From Lachnospiraceae bacterium (lineage in GTDB: Bacteria; Bacillota; Clostridia; Lachnospirales; Lachnospiraceae), in NCBI GenBank assembly GCA_022791635.1, contig JAAVZL010000040.1, positions 1-61,871 on the forward strand: DNA of 61,871 bases, written 5' to 3'. The notes under the pieces were generated by a model that ran no database searches, had not been told where the DNA came from, and saw only the letters and a program-made list of their open reading frames with translations. Of the stretch, positions 15,893 through 24,695 are shown piece after piece; the stretch's first letter is position 1; each line of letters begins with the position of its first letter. The position numbers and the translations under genes are program-made.

Positions 15893-16950
15893 TGATTTTT
15901 TGTACGCTATTTGACAGCAACTATCTGGATAAAGGGATTGTGATGTACAGATCGCTGATATCTGTTAGATGTGATTTTAAAATGTATGTCCTTACTATGG
16001 ATAAAAAGTGCAAAGAAGTACTCGATGCTTATCAGAGTTCTAATTTGGTGACAATATCCGTAGATGATTTTGCGGAAGAGATGGGCTTAAACGAGATTCG
16101 AAAGAATCGTTCGAGGGGAGAATTTTGTTGGACGTGTACCTCCTACCTTATAGACTATGTACTGACCAGATTTAATGAGTCAATTTGTACTTATGTTGAT
16201 TCTGATTTGCGCTTTTATAGCAATCCTCAATGCCTGATAGATGAAATGGGTGAGAGGACCGTGCAGATTGTAGAACACCGATATAATCCAACCGTGCTTG
16301 GAAAACTTGGGAAAGTAAGCTCAGGGACATATTGTGTAGAGTTTAATACCTTTAAAAATACTCCGGACGCGTTGCAATTGCTTCACTGGTGGGAAGAAAG
16401 ATGTTTTGAATCTTGTACCATTTCTGCTGATAAAAAAGGTGTATGGGGCGATCAGGGATATCTAGAAGAGTGGGGAGATAAAAAGAATGTTTCAGTGCTA
16501 TCACATTTAGGCGGAGGAATGGCGCCTTGGAATGTGGTACAGTACAGGCTGATATCAGAAGAGAATGGAATAATAGCTGAAGAAAAAAAGTCGGGAAAGC
16601 AGTTCCCTGTTGTGTTTTACCATTATCACAATATAAAGTATTATGATGCTCATAAAGTGTGTATTAGTGTCCATGAACCATGGCTGGAAGACAGGAAGCT
16701 GATAGATGCATTGTATCTTAGCTATTTACGTGAAATAGATGATATAAAGAATGAATTAAAAGATAAGTTTGGAATATATCCGCTTTTACATAGTCATCCA
16801 GGAATGGGGAATAAAATTCTACATAAGAAAAGAAATGTTAAGGAACTTATAAAGGCGGTTGATTCCCTTATTATTCCTAAACTCTATGTGAAATGCATGG
16901 GAACCAAGAAGCAACAGAAATATGAACATCTAAATATCATTCGTTTTTAA
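15889..16950 (+). CDS. GT-A-type glycosyltransferase, putative
   Basis: This 353-residue protein overlaps the previous stop by 4 nt. It starts FCTLFDSNYLDKGIVMYRSL as GT8 and nucleotide-diphospho-sugar transferases do. It carries a DXD motif in YVDSDLRFY (about residues 102-110) and GVWGDQGYLEEW, a block seen in related enzymes. It is likely a sugar transferase of the repeat unit with unknown donor. Confidence 0.72.
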   Translation: MMIFCTLFDSNYLDKGIVMYRSLISVRCDFKMYVLTMDKKCKEVLDAYQSSNLVTISVDDFAEEMGLNEIRKNRSRGEFCWTCTSYLIDYVLTRFNESICTYVDSDLRFYSNPQCLIDEMGERTVQIVEHRYNPTVLGKLGKVSSGTYCVEFNTFKNTPDALQLLHWWEERCFESCTISADKKGVWGDQGYLEEWGDKKNVSVLSHLGGGMAPWNVVQYRLISEENGIIAEEKKSGKQFPVVFYHYHNIKYYDAHKVCISVHEPWLEDRKLIDALYLSYLREIDDIKNELKDKFGIYPLLHSHPGMGNKILHKKRNVKELIKAVDSLIIPKLYVKCMGTKKQQKYEHLNIIRF

Positions 16951-16961
16951 GAGGTTAGTTA

Positions 16962-18434
16962 ATGAAAAAAGCAAATCTGGTTGTATTTACTCAGAACTTA
17001 AAATTAGATTCTTTGGGGGAAATTTTAACTGAAATCAACAAGGATTATTCTACCGTTCTTCTTACAAGTCATTGTTTGTTTGAAAATGAAATAGAATCTA
17101 TAGAGGGAATGATAGGGAATGTCGAGACATATACGTTCGCCTCACTTATGTCCGACGCTGATATGGAAAAAATAGATATAGATGCATACAAGGAAGAACA
17201 CGAAGACATCGGCGAGTATTACAGAAGGATTAAGGTTAAAAAAAATGAGCTGATTATTTCAAGAATTCTTGAAAAGATTGATCCGATAGTTAAGCTGATA
17301 CTCTGCGATGATCTTGGAATCGATTTAGGCAGCTGGCTTAAGGCAGGATTCAGGAAAGTAGAATTAGAATATTATCATAAAACTGAGGTTGCTGAATCCG
17401 AGAATAAGACTGCATATTTTCAGGCAATAAAAAGGTTCGCAAGAGAGCCTGTATATTCAACACGTTACAATGGAAAGAAATATGTGTTTTATGGCTCGAT
17501 GAATCGGATTGGATATCGATTAAATTCTGAGTTTAAACGGGACAGGCTGGAGAACTGGCTATTTATTGCCACAATAGTCTCCAGGAAACTATTTAACAAA
17601 TCCATATGTAGAAAAAATGTGAAGCATATCTCAACGCTTCACGAATCATTAAAATGGAGGTTCCCCAAATTATCAAATTATGAGGTTGGATTAATTCAAG
17701 ATGGTTATTTACCTCCGAATTATTCAAGTTTGTATCTGAAATTCATTAATCCAAACGAGCATTATTATGCATGGGATACTCTTGGTATGCAGGTGTTTCA
17801 TAACCAGAATATTCCGGTAAAGATGCTGCCACTCAGAAAGAAGCTTTATTTGCCGGAACCGGAGCTTAAGAGGGTGAAGTCCGTCTTATGTATTGCAAGC
17901 GGAGCCGGCGATTGGACGGCAATGAAGAACCGATCAGATGAAGACATGATGATTCTTGCCTTTATTGAGGTGGCGAAAAGGCATCCAGAGATTAAGTTTG
18001 TGTACAGATGTCACCCCAATTGGGTATATCCTGCGCATCAGGGAATGAACTCTATTAATAGAGTAGCAGAATATTTTTCATGGTTGAACTTACCAAATCT
18101 TGTTTTATCAGGAAACATTCCGTCTACGAATTTGGATAATTTTCAGCTTTCTATTTCTCGTAATTCCTTAGCTGAAGATTTAAAAGAAGTGGATATTGTG
18201 TTTGGCGAACATTCTATTTCAATGGTAGATGCAGCATTTAAGAGAATCCCTTTTGCATCAGTTAATGTGACAGGCAGACGTGATTTCTTTTGCGGTATGA
18301 CTTCACTCGGATTCCCTCATTGTGAAAGTATAGAGGATATAGAATCTGTATTAATAGAATGTGGGAAACAGAAGTTTGATGATGCGTATAAGGCTGCTGT
18401 AGAAAAATATAATCGGATGACCGATGAAGAGTAG
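16962..18434 (+). CDS. Unknown GT-B-like protein of the polysaccharide locus
   Basis: This 490-residue protein has no signal or membrane segments. The C-terminal half contains VLCIASGAGDWTAM, VYRCHPNW (a HP motif as in CDP-glycerol transferases and capsule synthesis GT-B proteins) and VFGEHSISMVDAAFKRIPFASV, which looks like the acceptor-side helix of such folds. A transferase acting on polysaccharide or lipid carrier is likely, but family membership is not certain. Confidence 0.6.
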   Translation: MKKANLVVFTQNLKLDSLGEILTEINKDYSTVLLTSHCLFENEIESIEGMIGNVETYTFASLMSDADMEKIDIDAYKEEHEDIGEYYRRIKVKKNELIISRILEKIDPIVKLILCDDLGIDLGSWLKAGFRKVELEYYHKTEVAESENKTAYFQAIKRFAREPVYSTRYNGKKYVFYGSMNRIGYRLNSEFKRDRLENWLFIATIVSRKLFNKSICRKNVKHISTLHESLKWRFPKLSNYEVGLIQDGYLPPNYSSLYLKFINPNEHYYAWDTLGMQVFHNQNIPVKMLPLRKKLYLPEPELKRVKSVLCIASGAGDWTAMKNRSDEDMMILAFIEVAKRHPEIKFVYRCHPNWVYPAHQGMNSINRVAEYFSWLNLPNLVLSGNIPSTNLDNFQLSISRNSLAEDLKEVDIVFGEHSISMVDAAFKRIPFASVNVTGRRDFFCGMTSLGFPHCESIEDIESVLIECGKQKFDDAYKAAVEKYNRMTDEE

Positions 18435-18460
18435 CTTCTTTTCTTGGAGGTTATCTTGAT

Positions 18461-19444
18461 ATGGAGAGAAAAAAATATATTGATGTACTTCGTGGATTTG
18501 CAATGATATCAGTTGTTCTTCAGCATGCAATTAACACAGGAAGTTCATCTTTGATGAGAGTTTTACTTACCTACCATATGCCCTTGTTTTTCTTTATATC
18601 AGGTATATTGATGCAGGGTCAGGATTATAGAAAAATTTCCTTTACCGTGCACTTTAATAAGTTGGTGAAGTCGATTGTCTTTCCTATAATGACATATACA
18701 TTTATACAAGGCATAACAAGAATAATCATAGATGGATTAATTCAAAGAATAGGATTTCCAAATCTTTGGGTTTTATTAGGTCCTCTCTTAAATTGGTTTT
18801 TGGTTACGCTGTTATTAATGAAACTGATTTGCTGGGCGAAGTATAGGCTTTTGAATGGAAATAAAGCTATCATCTACCTGATTGCTGAGATTCTTTTATT
18901 TTGCTTATGCACTTATACGAAAATCAAATATGTGCAAATGACGTTGTGTGCATTGATATTCGGTGATTTTGGATATATTCTGAAGCCGTATATTGAGAAA
19001 GTATATTACTCAGAGTTTAAGACGAGATATATTGGAAAAATCATTCGGGGGGGGGTATTCGGTTTGTCCATGACCCTCACAATTATTCTCTCAGCATATA
19101 ACACTCCGATTTTTATGTATATGAATCAGTATGGAAATAAAATTGCTTTTATATTAATAGGGTTACTGGGGATTATTGCTTTTGTGGACTTGTCGTTTGT
19201 TTTTAAAGAAAGTGTGTTTCTCAATTTTATTGGTAAGAACACAATGATAATATATGTTACACATTTTTCGGTGTATCGCTATTTGCGCGAAATAGTATGG
19301 GAATATCTTTATGATTCAACAAGTTTACAGTCTGAATTCCCATATTATTGGATCTTATTTTTAGCTGCTATGGTTTTGCAATTTCCTATAATCTATATTG
19401 CAAATCGGTTTTTCCCAGTACTGTTTGGGAAAAGGAAAAAATAA
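18461..19444 (+). CDS. Membrane acyltransferase family 3 (OafA-like)
   Basis: This 327-residue multi-pass protein begins with YIDVLRGFAMISVVLQHA, the signature of acyltransferase-3 enzymes, and has about ten hydrophobic helices. It should transfer acetyl or another short acyl group to the polysaccharide across the membrane. The conserved arginine (R12) and histidine (H22) of the family are present. It is the fourth acylation-type gene in this locus. Confidence 0.9.
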   Translation: MERKKYIDVLRGFAMISVVLQHAINTGSSSLMRVLLTYHMPLFFFISGILMQGQDYRKISFTVHFNKLVKSIVFPIMTYTFIQGITRIIIDGLIQRIGFPNLWVLLGPLLNWFLVTLLLMKLICWAKYRLLNGNKAIIYLIAEILLFCLCTYTKIKYVQMTLCALIFGDFGYILKPYIEKVYYSEFKTRYIGKIIRGGVFGLSMTLTIILSAYNTPIFMYMNQYGNKIAFILIGLLGIIAFVDLSFVFKESVFLNFIGKNTMIIYVTHFSVYRYLREIVWEYLYDSTSLQSEFPYYWILFLAAMVLQFPIIYIANRFFPVLFGKRKK

Positions 19445-19469
19445 AGGCCATAGATTTTATGAGGTTGAC

Positions 19470-20924
19470 ATGAAATTGAACAGTAAAGAGAATGTAACAG
19501 CAAATCTTCTCTGGCGGCTATTTGAGCGATTTGGGGCTCAGGGAGTAACATTTGTTGTTTCAATTGTACTCGCAAGGCTTTTGGATCCAAATATATATGG
19601 TGTGATAGCTCTTGTTACAGTATTCACATCAATTATGCAAGTTTTTGTTGACAGCGGACTTGGAAATGCTTTGATTCAGAAAAAAGACGCTGATGATTTG
19701 GACTTTTCTTCCGTATTTTATTTTAATATCGTGTTTTGTCTGGTTCTTTATGGAGTTATGTATTTATCATCACCATTGATAGCAAGTATCTATAAAATGC
19801 CAGAGTTAGTTCCAATACTTAGAGTGCTTAGTTTAACAATTGTTATTTCTGGGGTAAAGAACATACAACAAGCATATGTTTCAAGAAATATGCTGTTTAA
19901 AAAGTTTTTTTTCGCAACAGTTGGAGGGACTTTTGGAGCTGCTGTAATTGGGATCGCAATGGCTTATAAGGGATATGGTGTATGGTCCCTGGTTGCTCAG
20001 AATCTGTTTAATCTATTTATTGACACATGTATTCTTTGGCTAACTGTAAAATGGCGGCCAAAGAATTTATTTTCGCTAAATAGATTGAAAGGGCTGTTTT
20101 CTTTCGGTTGGAAAATTCTTGCCTCACAATTAATAGACGCTATTTATGAAGATGTCAGATCTCTAATTATTGGGAAAAAATATTCCACTGGTGACTTGGC
20201 ATATTACAATAGGGGAAAGCAGTTTCCACAGCTACTTGTGAGTAATATGAATTCGGCAATTGAAAGTGTTCTTTTTCCATCGATGTCGATGGAACAGGAT
20301 AATGCTTTAAAGGTCAGAATGATGACTTCCCGTGCCGTAAAGATAACGTCATATACTATTATGCCTATGATGTTTGGAATGGCAGTTTGTGCAGAACAGA
20401 TTATAAATCTTATTCTTACACCCAAATGGACAGAGGCTGTTCCGTATATGCAGATTTTTTGTATTGGTCTTGCTATTGTTCCAATTTCACTAGCAAATTT
20501 AAATGCAATAAAAGCAATAGGTAGAAGTGATGTTTATCTCAAGCTTGAAATTATCAGAAAGATACTGGGTACAATTACGCTAGTTTGTTTTATGTGGTTT
20601 GGAGCAAAAGCAATTGCTTATAGTTATCTTCTTAACTGTGGGATCACATTTACAGTAAATGCTTTTCCTAATAAGAAATTATTGAATTATGGATATGTAA
20701 GTCAATTGCTGGATGTTCTGCCTGCAATACTACTTTCATTCGTGATGGCAACCATCACTTATATGGTTAATTGGTTGCATTTATCCAATTTAATGACTCT
20801 TATAGCTCAGATTATTGTTGGGGTGTCAGTATATATATTGTCTTCCATTATTTTTAAGGTAGATAGTTTTCAATATATTTTATCAATAGTTAGAGGATTA
20901 AGTAATAAAAATGCTAGAGGATAA
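19470..20924 (+). CDS. Wzx-type polysaccharide flippase (MOP/PST family)
   Basis: This 484-residue protein has 12-14 hydrophobic segments. It carries the typical WzxC-like N-terminus (LWRLFERFGAQGVTFVVSIVLARLL) and the block YSTGDLAYYNRGKQFP. It would flip the lipid-linked repeat unit to the outer face for the Wzy-like polymerase. The ATG at 19470 has GAGG seven bases upstream. An in-frame ATG at 19398 lies inside the previous gene and is less likely. Confidence 0.92.
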   Translation: MKLNSKENVTANLLWRLFERFGAQGVTFVVSIVLARLLDPNIYGVIALVTVFTSIMQVFVDSGLGNALIQKKDADDLDFSSVFYFNIVFCLVLYGVMYLSSPLIASIYKMPELVPILRVLSLTIVISGVKNIQQAYVSRNMLFKKFFFATVGGTFGAAVIGIAMAYKGYGVWSLVAQNLFNLFIDTCILWLTVKWRPKNLFSLNRLKGLFSFGWKILASQLIDAIYEDVRSLIIGKKYSTGDLAYYNRGKQFPQLLVSNMNSAIESVLFPSMSMEQDNALKVRMMTSRAVKITSYTIMPMMFGMAVCAEQIINLILTPKWTEAVPYMQIFCIGLAIVPISLANLNAIKAIGRSDVYLKLEIIRKILGTITLVCFMWFGAKAIAYSYLLNCGITFTVNAFPNKKLLNYGYVSQLLDVLPAILLSFVMATITYMVNWLHLSNLMTLIAQIIVGVSVYILSSIIFKVDSFQYILSIVRGLSNKNARG

Positions 20925-20970
20925 GATAGTCTGAATTTATCCTCTGTTCAAAAATGAAAGGAGTAGTATT

Positions 20971-22005
20971 ATGAAAAAACAGCGGGTGCTCATTAACGGT
21001 CTTGGTAGAATTGGAAGGGCAATTCTTCGTATAAATCTGCAACAGGATGCATTTGAGCTTGTTGCAGTGAATGATATTAACCCTGACAACAAGAATATTG
21101 CATACCTTATTAAGTATGACAGTACATATGGGCGTCTACCTAATGAAATTGGAAGTGATGATAGGAATATATATATTGATGGGAAATCGGTCAAAGTGTT
21201 TCATGAATCGGCAATTAAAGATGTTGATTTCACAGATATTGATGTTGTTATCGATGCATCGGGAATAAAGGCAAACAGCAAGCAGATAGAAGAAATGGAA
21301 TCTACTTCTTCTGTCAAGAAGTTTATTATTACAAATGTTGATCTGAAAAGTGCAAAAAATATTATTTTTGGTGTAAACCAAGATAAGATAGAAGAATCAA
21401 AAGTTCTTTCTTCAAGCATTTGCGACGTTGTTTCGCTTGGCCCAGTATATAGTATTTTAAAGAAAAATCTAGGTATTCAAAGCGGATTTCTTACCACATT
21501 GCACCCTTGGCTGTCATATCAAAATTTGCTTGATGGTCCGGCAAAATCCTGGTCACAACCAGGAGATGTGTTTTCTCATTATGCATTAGGAAGATCTTCT
21601 GTCATGAGTTTGATTCCGAAATCAACATCCGCAATTCGAGCTCTGAGTAATGTTTATCCGGAAGCATATGATAAAATAAGCAGTTTTTCATACAGAACAC
21701 CTAATGCGCTGGTTGCGAGTGCAGTACTTACCGTATTGGTCGAAAAAAATACAACAAAGGAAGAGATCATCAAATTGCTGGAGGATGAAGAAGCAATCCA
21801 AAAGTATCATATTATTCAGACGACGGATGAACCACTTATTTCACTGGACTATATTCAGAATGATTATTCTGTCATTATTGACAAAAGGTGGATTCAAGTA
21901 AGCAACAACAATCATCTTGAAATTGTCTACTGGTATGATAACGAATGGGGATATTCTTCGCGTATTGTTGATATAGTGAAGTATATAGGTGAAAAGTGCG
22001 TATGA
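20971..22005 (+). CDS. Divergent GAPDH-family dehydrogenase of the locus
   Basis: This 344-residue protein aligns end to end with glyceraldehyde-3-phosphate dehydrogenase: NGLGRIGRAILR at the start, TTLHPWLSYQNLLDGP (catalytic-histidine block), SLIPKSTSA and a final WYDNEWGYSSR. The catalytic block is changed from the usual SCTTNCLAP to SICDVVSLGP. Cysteine appears retained, but the Thr-Thr-Asn and second Cys are gone. It is unlikely to be the glycolytic enzyme, since it sits in an AT-rich sugar operon with overlapping downstream genes. It may oxidise or reduce a phosphorylated aldehyde intermediate of the sugar built by the following genes. Confidence 0.88.
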   Translation: MKKQRVLINGLGRIGRAILRINLQQDAFELVAVNDINPDNKNIAYLIKYDSTYGRLPNEIGSDDRNIYIDGKSVKVFHESAIKDVDFTDIDVVIDASGIKANSKQIEEMESTSSVKKFIITNVDLKSAKNIIFGVNQDKIEESKVLSSSICDVVSLGPVYSILKKNLGIQSGFLTTLHPWLSYQNLLDGPAKSWSQPGDVFSHYALGRSSVMSLIPKSTSAIRALSNVYPEAYDKISSFSYRTPNALVASAVLTVLVEKNTTKEEIIKLLEDEEAIQKYHIIQTTDEPLISLDYIQNDYSVIIDKRWIQVSNNNHLEIVYWYDNEWGYSSRIVDIVKYIGEKCV

Positions 22006-23168
22006 AAAAGTGTGCGATTGTTTCTGGTTCTTTTAAGGATGTGTACAGTCCGGTTGAGGCTTGCGAAATGATAAGGCAAGCTTTACCGGAGGGTTTTGAG
22101 GCTACGATGATGCCATTTTGTGACGGAGGAGAGTATACGTATGATGTCTTGTTGAATACAAGAAAGTATCACGAAGTTTATGTTGATAATATTTTAAATC
22201 CTTATTTCGTGAGGGTTAATTGTAGATATTTGGTTTATAAAGATGAAGCACACATTGTATCTTCAGAGATTTTAAGGATTCTTCCTGAAGAGGACGATAA
22301 AAAGAACCCATTAGTTTTGACCGATTTTGGATTGGGTCAGCTTATTAAACATGCAATAGATGGTGGATTTAAGCATATTTTTCTATATTTGGGTGGAACA
22401 TCTACGGTATCTTTTGGCTTGGGGCTGGCACAGGCTATAGGAGTAAATTTCTATCATAAAGACGGTACCAAGATTGAAGAACCTTTAACAGCGAATGATG
22501 CATTAGATATAATCAAGTACGATAAATCCGACGTTAATATTTCTATGGTTGATATTACCATAATTGGTGACGGTGATGCACATTCTAATGAAATGCGAAA
22601 TATATCTAAACTAAAGATTTCGAATCAATATGAGGAACTAAAAGAGGAGATATTAGATAAATTAGAGCAGTGTAGATGTGCAGTACTCAGATTATTGGAC
22701 GAAGATGAAAACATTGCGTTTGGAGGTGCTGCGGGAGGAATTCTATTTGGTATCAGAATGTTATTTACGCCCAAATGTATTTTAGGTGGAGCTTATTTTA
22801 AAGATTTACTTTCAGCCGAATCAATTATTTCTGATTGTGACTTGGTAATAACTGGTGAAGGCAGATACGATAATAGTGCATGCGGGAAGGCCCCAGTCTT
22901 TGTCTCCCGATTGGCAAGTAAATATAAGAAAAAAGTATATTTGGTTTGCGGACAGGTAGATAGGAGAATGCTTTTTGATGAGGATACAGAGATAATATTT
23001 GCATCTGATTTTCCGGAAATGAAAGAAAACGGAATAGAAGCAATCATTACTTGTCAGAAATATTTCAACACTATTTCCTCAGATATGGATTATGAATCAA
23101 GAATTCAATATTATAGAGAGAAAACGCCATTGATTTTAAAAGAAATAATGAGGAGAGTAGCTTTATGA
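22002..23168 (+). CDS. Glycerate kinase (GarK)-family kinase, divergent
   Basis: This 388-residue protein starts at an ATG overlapping the GAPDH-like stop (ATGA). It keeps the family frame: SGSFKDVYSPVEA, PFCDGGEYTYD (usually DGGEGT), the GLGGSATNDGG position read here as YLGGTSTVSFG, GGAAGGI and ITGEGRYD. Loss of the Asn-Asp pair in the substrate loop argues for another substrate than glycerate. In this operon a kinase feeding the nucleotidyltransferase behind it would be expected, for instance one phosphorylating a cyclitol or polyol. Confidence 0.85.
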   Translation: MKKCAIVSGSFKDVYSPVEACEMIRQALPEGFEATMMPFCDGGEYTYDVLLNTRKYHEVYVDNILNPYFVRVNCRYLVYKDEAHIVSSEILRILPEEDDKKNPLVLTDFGLGQLIKHAIDGGFKHIFLYLGGTSTVSFGLGLAQAIGVNFYHKDGTKIEEPLTANDALDIIKYDKSDVNISMVDITIIGDGDAHSNEMRNISKLKISNQYEELKEEILDKLEQCRCAVLRLLDEDENIAFGGAAGGILFGIRMLFTPKCILGGAYFKDLLSAESIISDCDLVITGEGRYDNSACGKAPVFVSRLASKYKKKVYLVCGQVDRRMLFDEDTEIIFASDFPEMKENGIEAIITCQKYFNTISSDMDYESRIQYYREKTPLILKEIMRRVAL

Positions 23169-23902
23169 AAATTGTGATTTTGCTGGCCGGAAAAGGACGA
23201 AGAATACGTGAATATTTGGGTGAAACTCACAAATCAATGATAGAGCTTAATGGACTACCATTGCTTTGGTATTTAATTAAAAATATTCATCAAGCTGGGT
23301 TTGATGAAGTAGTCCCAGTAGTTGGATATCAAGGAAATAGCATTATTAGTTATCTTAGACGTGAGTTCCCGATGATAAAGTTTGATTTTGTTTGGAATAG
23401 GGACTATGAAAAAACGAATAATCTTGTATCTCTTGTAAATACAGAAAAAATTGTACGAGATTCAGGCTTTATACAGATTAATGGGGATTTGATATTTGAT
23501 TATCATATTTTGAAAGAATTGTCGTGTGTAGAAGGCTCAGCAATAGCAGTTGATGTTGTTAATAGAAAAGAGATTATTGACAGTCCTAAGACAATTATGG
23601 TTTCAGATCACATTATGGATTTAGGAAGGCATATAGCACTAGTGGATAATGGAGGGTATGCTATTGGAATGTATAAATTTTCAAAAGAACTTGCCGGAGC
23701 ATTCTTTGATTTATCAAAGAAGCTTATTGTTGAGCATCCAGACATGGGATTTCATGATCCATTAAGGCAGTTGTATAGTAGCTGCTATGTGAAAGGATTT
23801 GATATTGCAGAAAAGCTTTGGACAGATATTGATGAGAAAGCCGATATTAAGAAAGCAATTGAGTATTTAAACGCAATGGAGAAGAATTATGTTGAAGTTT
23901 GA
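23165..23902 (+). CDS. LicC-like sugar/alcohol-phosphate nucleotidyltransferase
   Basis: This 245-residue protein overlaps the kinase by 4 nt. The N-terminal LLAGKGRRIRE and KSMIELNGLPLLWYL blocks, VVGYQGN, and NRDYEKTNNLVSL (a LicC hallmark) place it with CTP:phosphocholine-type cytidylyltransferases. It should activate a phosphorylated compound as an NDP derivative. The coupled kinase suggests the pair makes the activated unit transferred into the polysaccharide. Confidence 0.87.
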   Translation: MKIVILLAGKGRRIREYLGETHKSMIELNGLPLLWYLIKNIHQAGFDEVVPVVGYQGNSIISYLRREFPMIKFDFVWNRDYEKTNNLVSLVNTEKIVRDSGFIQINGDLIFDYHILKELSCVEGSAIAVDVVNRKEIIDSPKTIMVSDHIMDLGRHIALVDNGGYAIGMYKFSKELAGAFFDLSKKLIVEHPDMGFHDPLRQLYSSCYVKGFDIAEKLWTDIDEKADIKKAIEYLNAMEKNYVEV

Positions 23903-24629
23903 GGAAAAGACAGTAGTTATCACAGGTACATCATCTGGAATAGGAAGAGAACTTGCAGAGTATTTTGCCGAAGAGGGTGCTAGAGTAATTGCTGTTTCAA
24001 GAAAAAGAACGGAATACAATAATGATAGAATTCTTGGAATTCAGGGAAATATAAAGAGTTATAACAAAGTATTTCTTGAAATAAAACAGGTAACAAATCA
24101 AATACATATATTAATTAATAATGCTGGAATAATATATTATTCTAATCTTCTTGAGGCAGAAATAGAGAAAACTAAAGATGTTTTTGACACGAATGTTATT
24201 TCAACATTGATGCTTTCTACTTTAGTTGCAAATGATATGAAAGAAAAGAAAAATGGCGGAGTGATCGTAAATACACTCTCATTTGCTTCAAAAATACCGT
24301 CAGCTGGATCTGGCATTTATGCTGCGTCCAAGGCTGCAATGGAATCGCTTACCAGAACAATGTCTGCAGAATTTGCCCCATTTGAAATAAGGGTTAATGG
24401 GTACAGCCCGGGAGTAATCCGAACTGGAATGACAGAACCAGTATTAGAAAAGAATGAAGAACAGATGGTAAATGCGATTGCTTTACATCGTATTGGAGAT
24501 ACTAGGGATGTTGTGAAAGCAGTCTCATTTTTAGCATCTGATGAGTCTGCTTATTTAACCGGAATCAATTTGGATGTTTCTGGTGGTAAATTTGTAGTTC
24601 AAAATGCTGGAAATTGTTGGAATATCTAG
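23889..24629 (+). CDS. Short-chain dehydrogenase/reductase
   Basis: This 246-residue classical SDR overlaps the previous gene by 14 nt. Cofactor motif TGTSSGIG, the NNAG block and the catalytic YAASK are all visible. The C-terminal DVSGGK segment is FabG-like. It likely reduces or oxidises a ring hydroxyl or ketone of the compound made in this module. It is not fatty-acid FabG, because it is embedded in the sugar operon. Confidence 0.9.
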   Translation: MLKFEEKTVVITGTSSGIGRELAEYFAEEGARVIAVSRKRTEYNNDRILGIQGNIKSYNKVFLEIKQVTNQIHILINNAGIIYYSNLLEAEIEKTKDVFDTNVISTLMLSTLVANDMKEKKNGGVIVNTLSFASKIPSAGSGIYAASKAAMESLTRTMSAEFAPFEIRVNGYSPGVIRTGMTEPVLEKNEEQMVNAIALHRIGDTRDVVKAVSFLASDESAYLTGINLDVSGGKFVVQNAGNCWNI

Positions 24630-24653
24630 CATTGGAGGAAAGAAAATAAATAC

Positions 24654-24682
24654 TTGACAAAACTCTAAAACAGATTATTGGC
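24654..24682 (+). promoter_or_regulatory. Possible internal promoter before the cyclase gene
   Basis: A perfect -35 hexamer TTGACA (24654-24659) lies in the only gap in this run of coupled genes. The -10 region at 16-17 nt is poor (TATTGG/ATTGGC). A GGAGG (24634-24638) sits before it without a following start. It could provide independent expression of the cyclase and VOC genes, but is weak by eye. Confidence 0.3.
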
Positions 24683-24695
24683 TGCGAGGTGTAAG

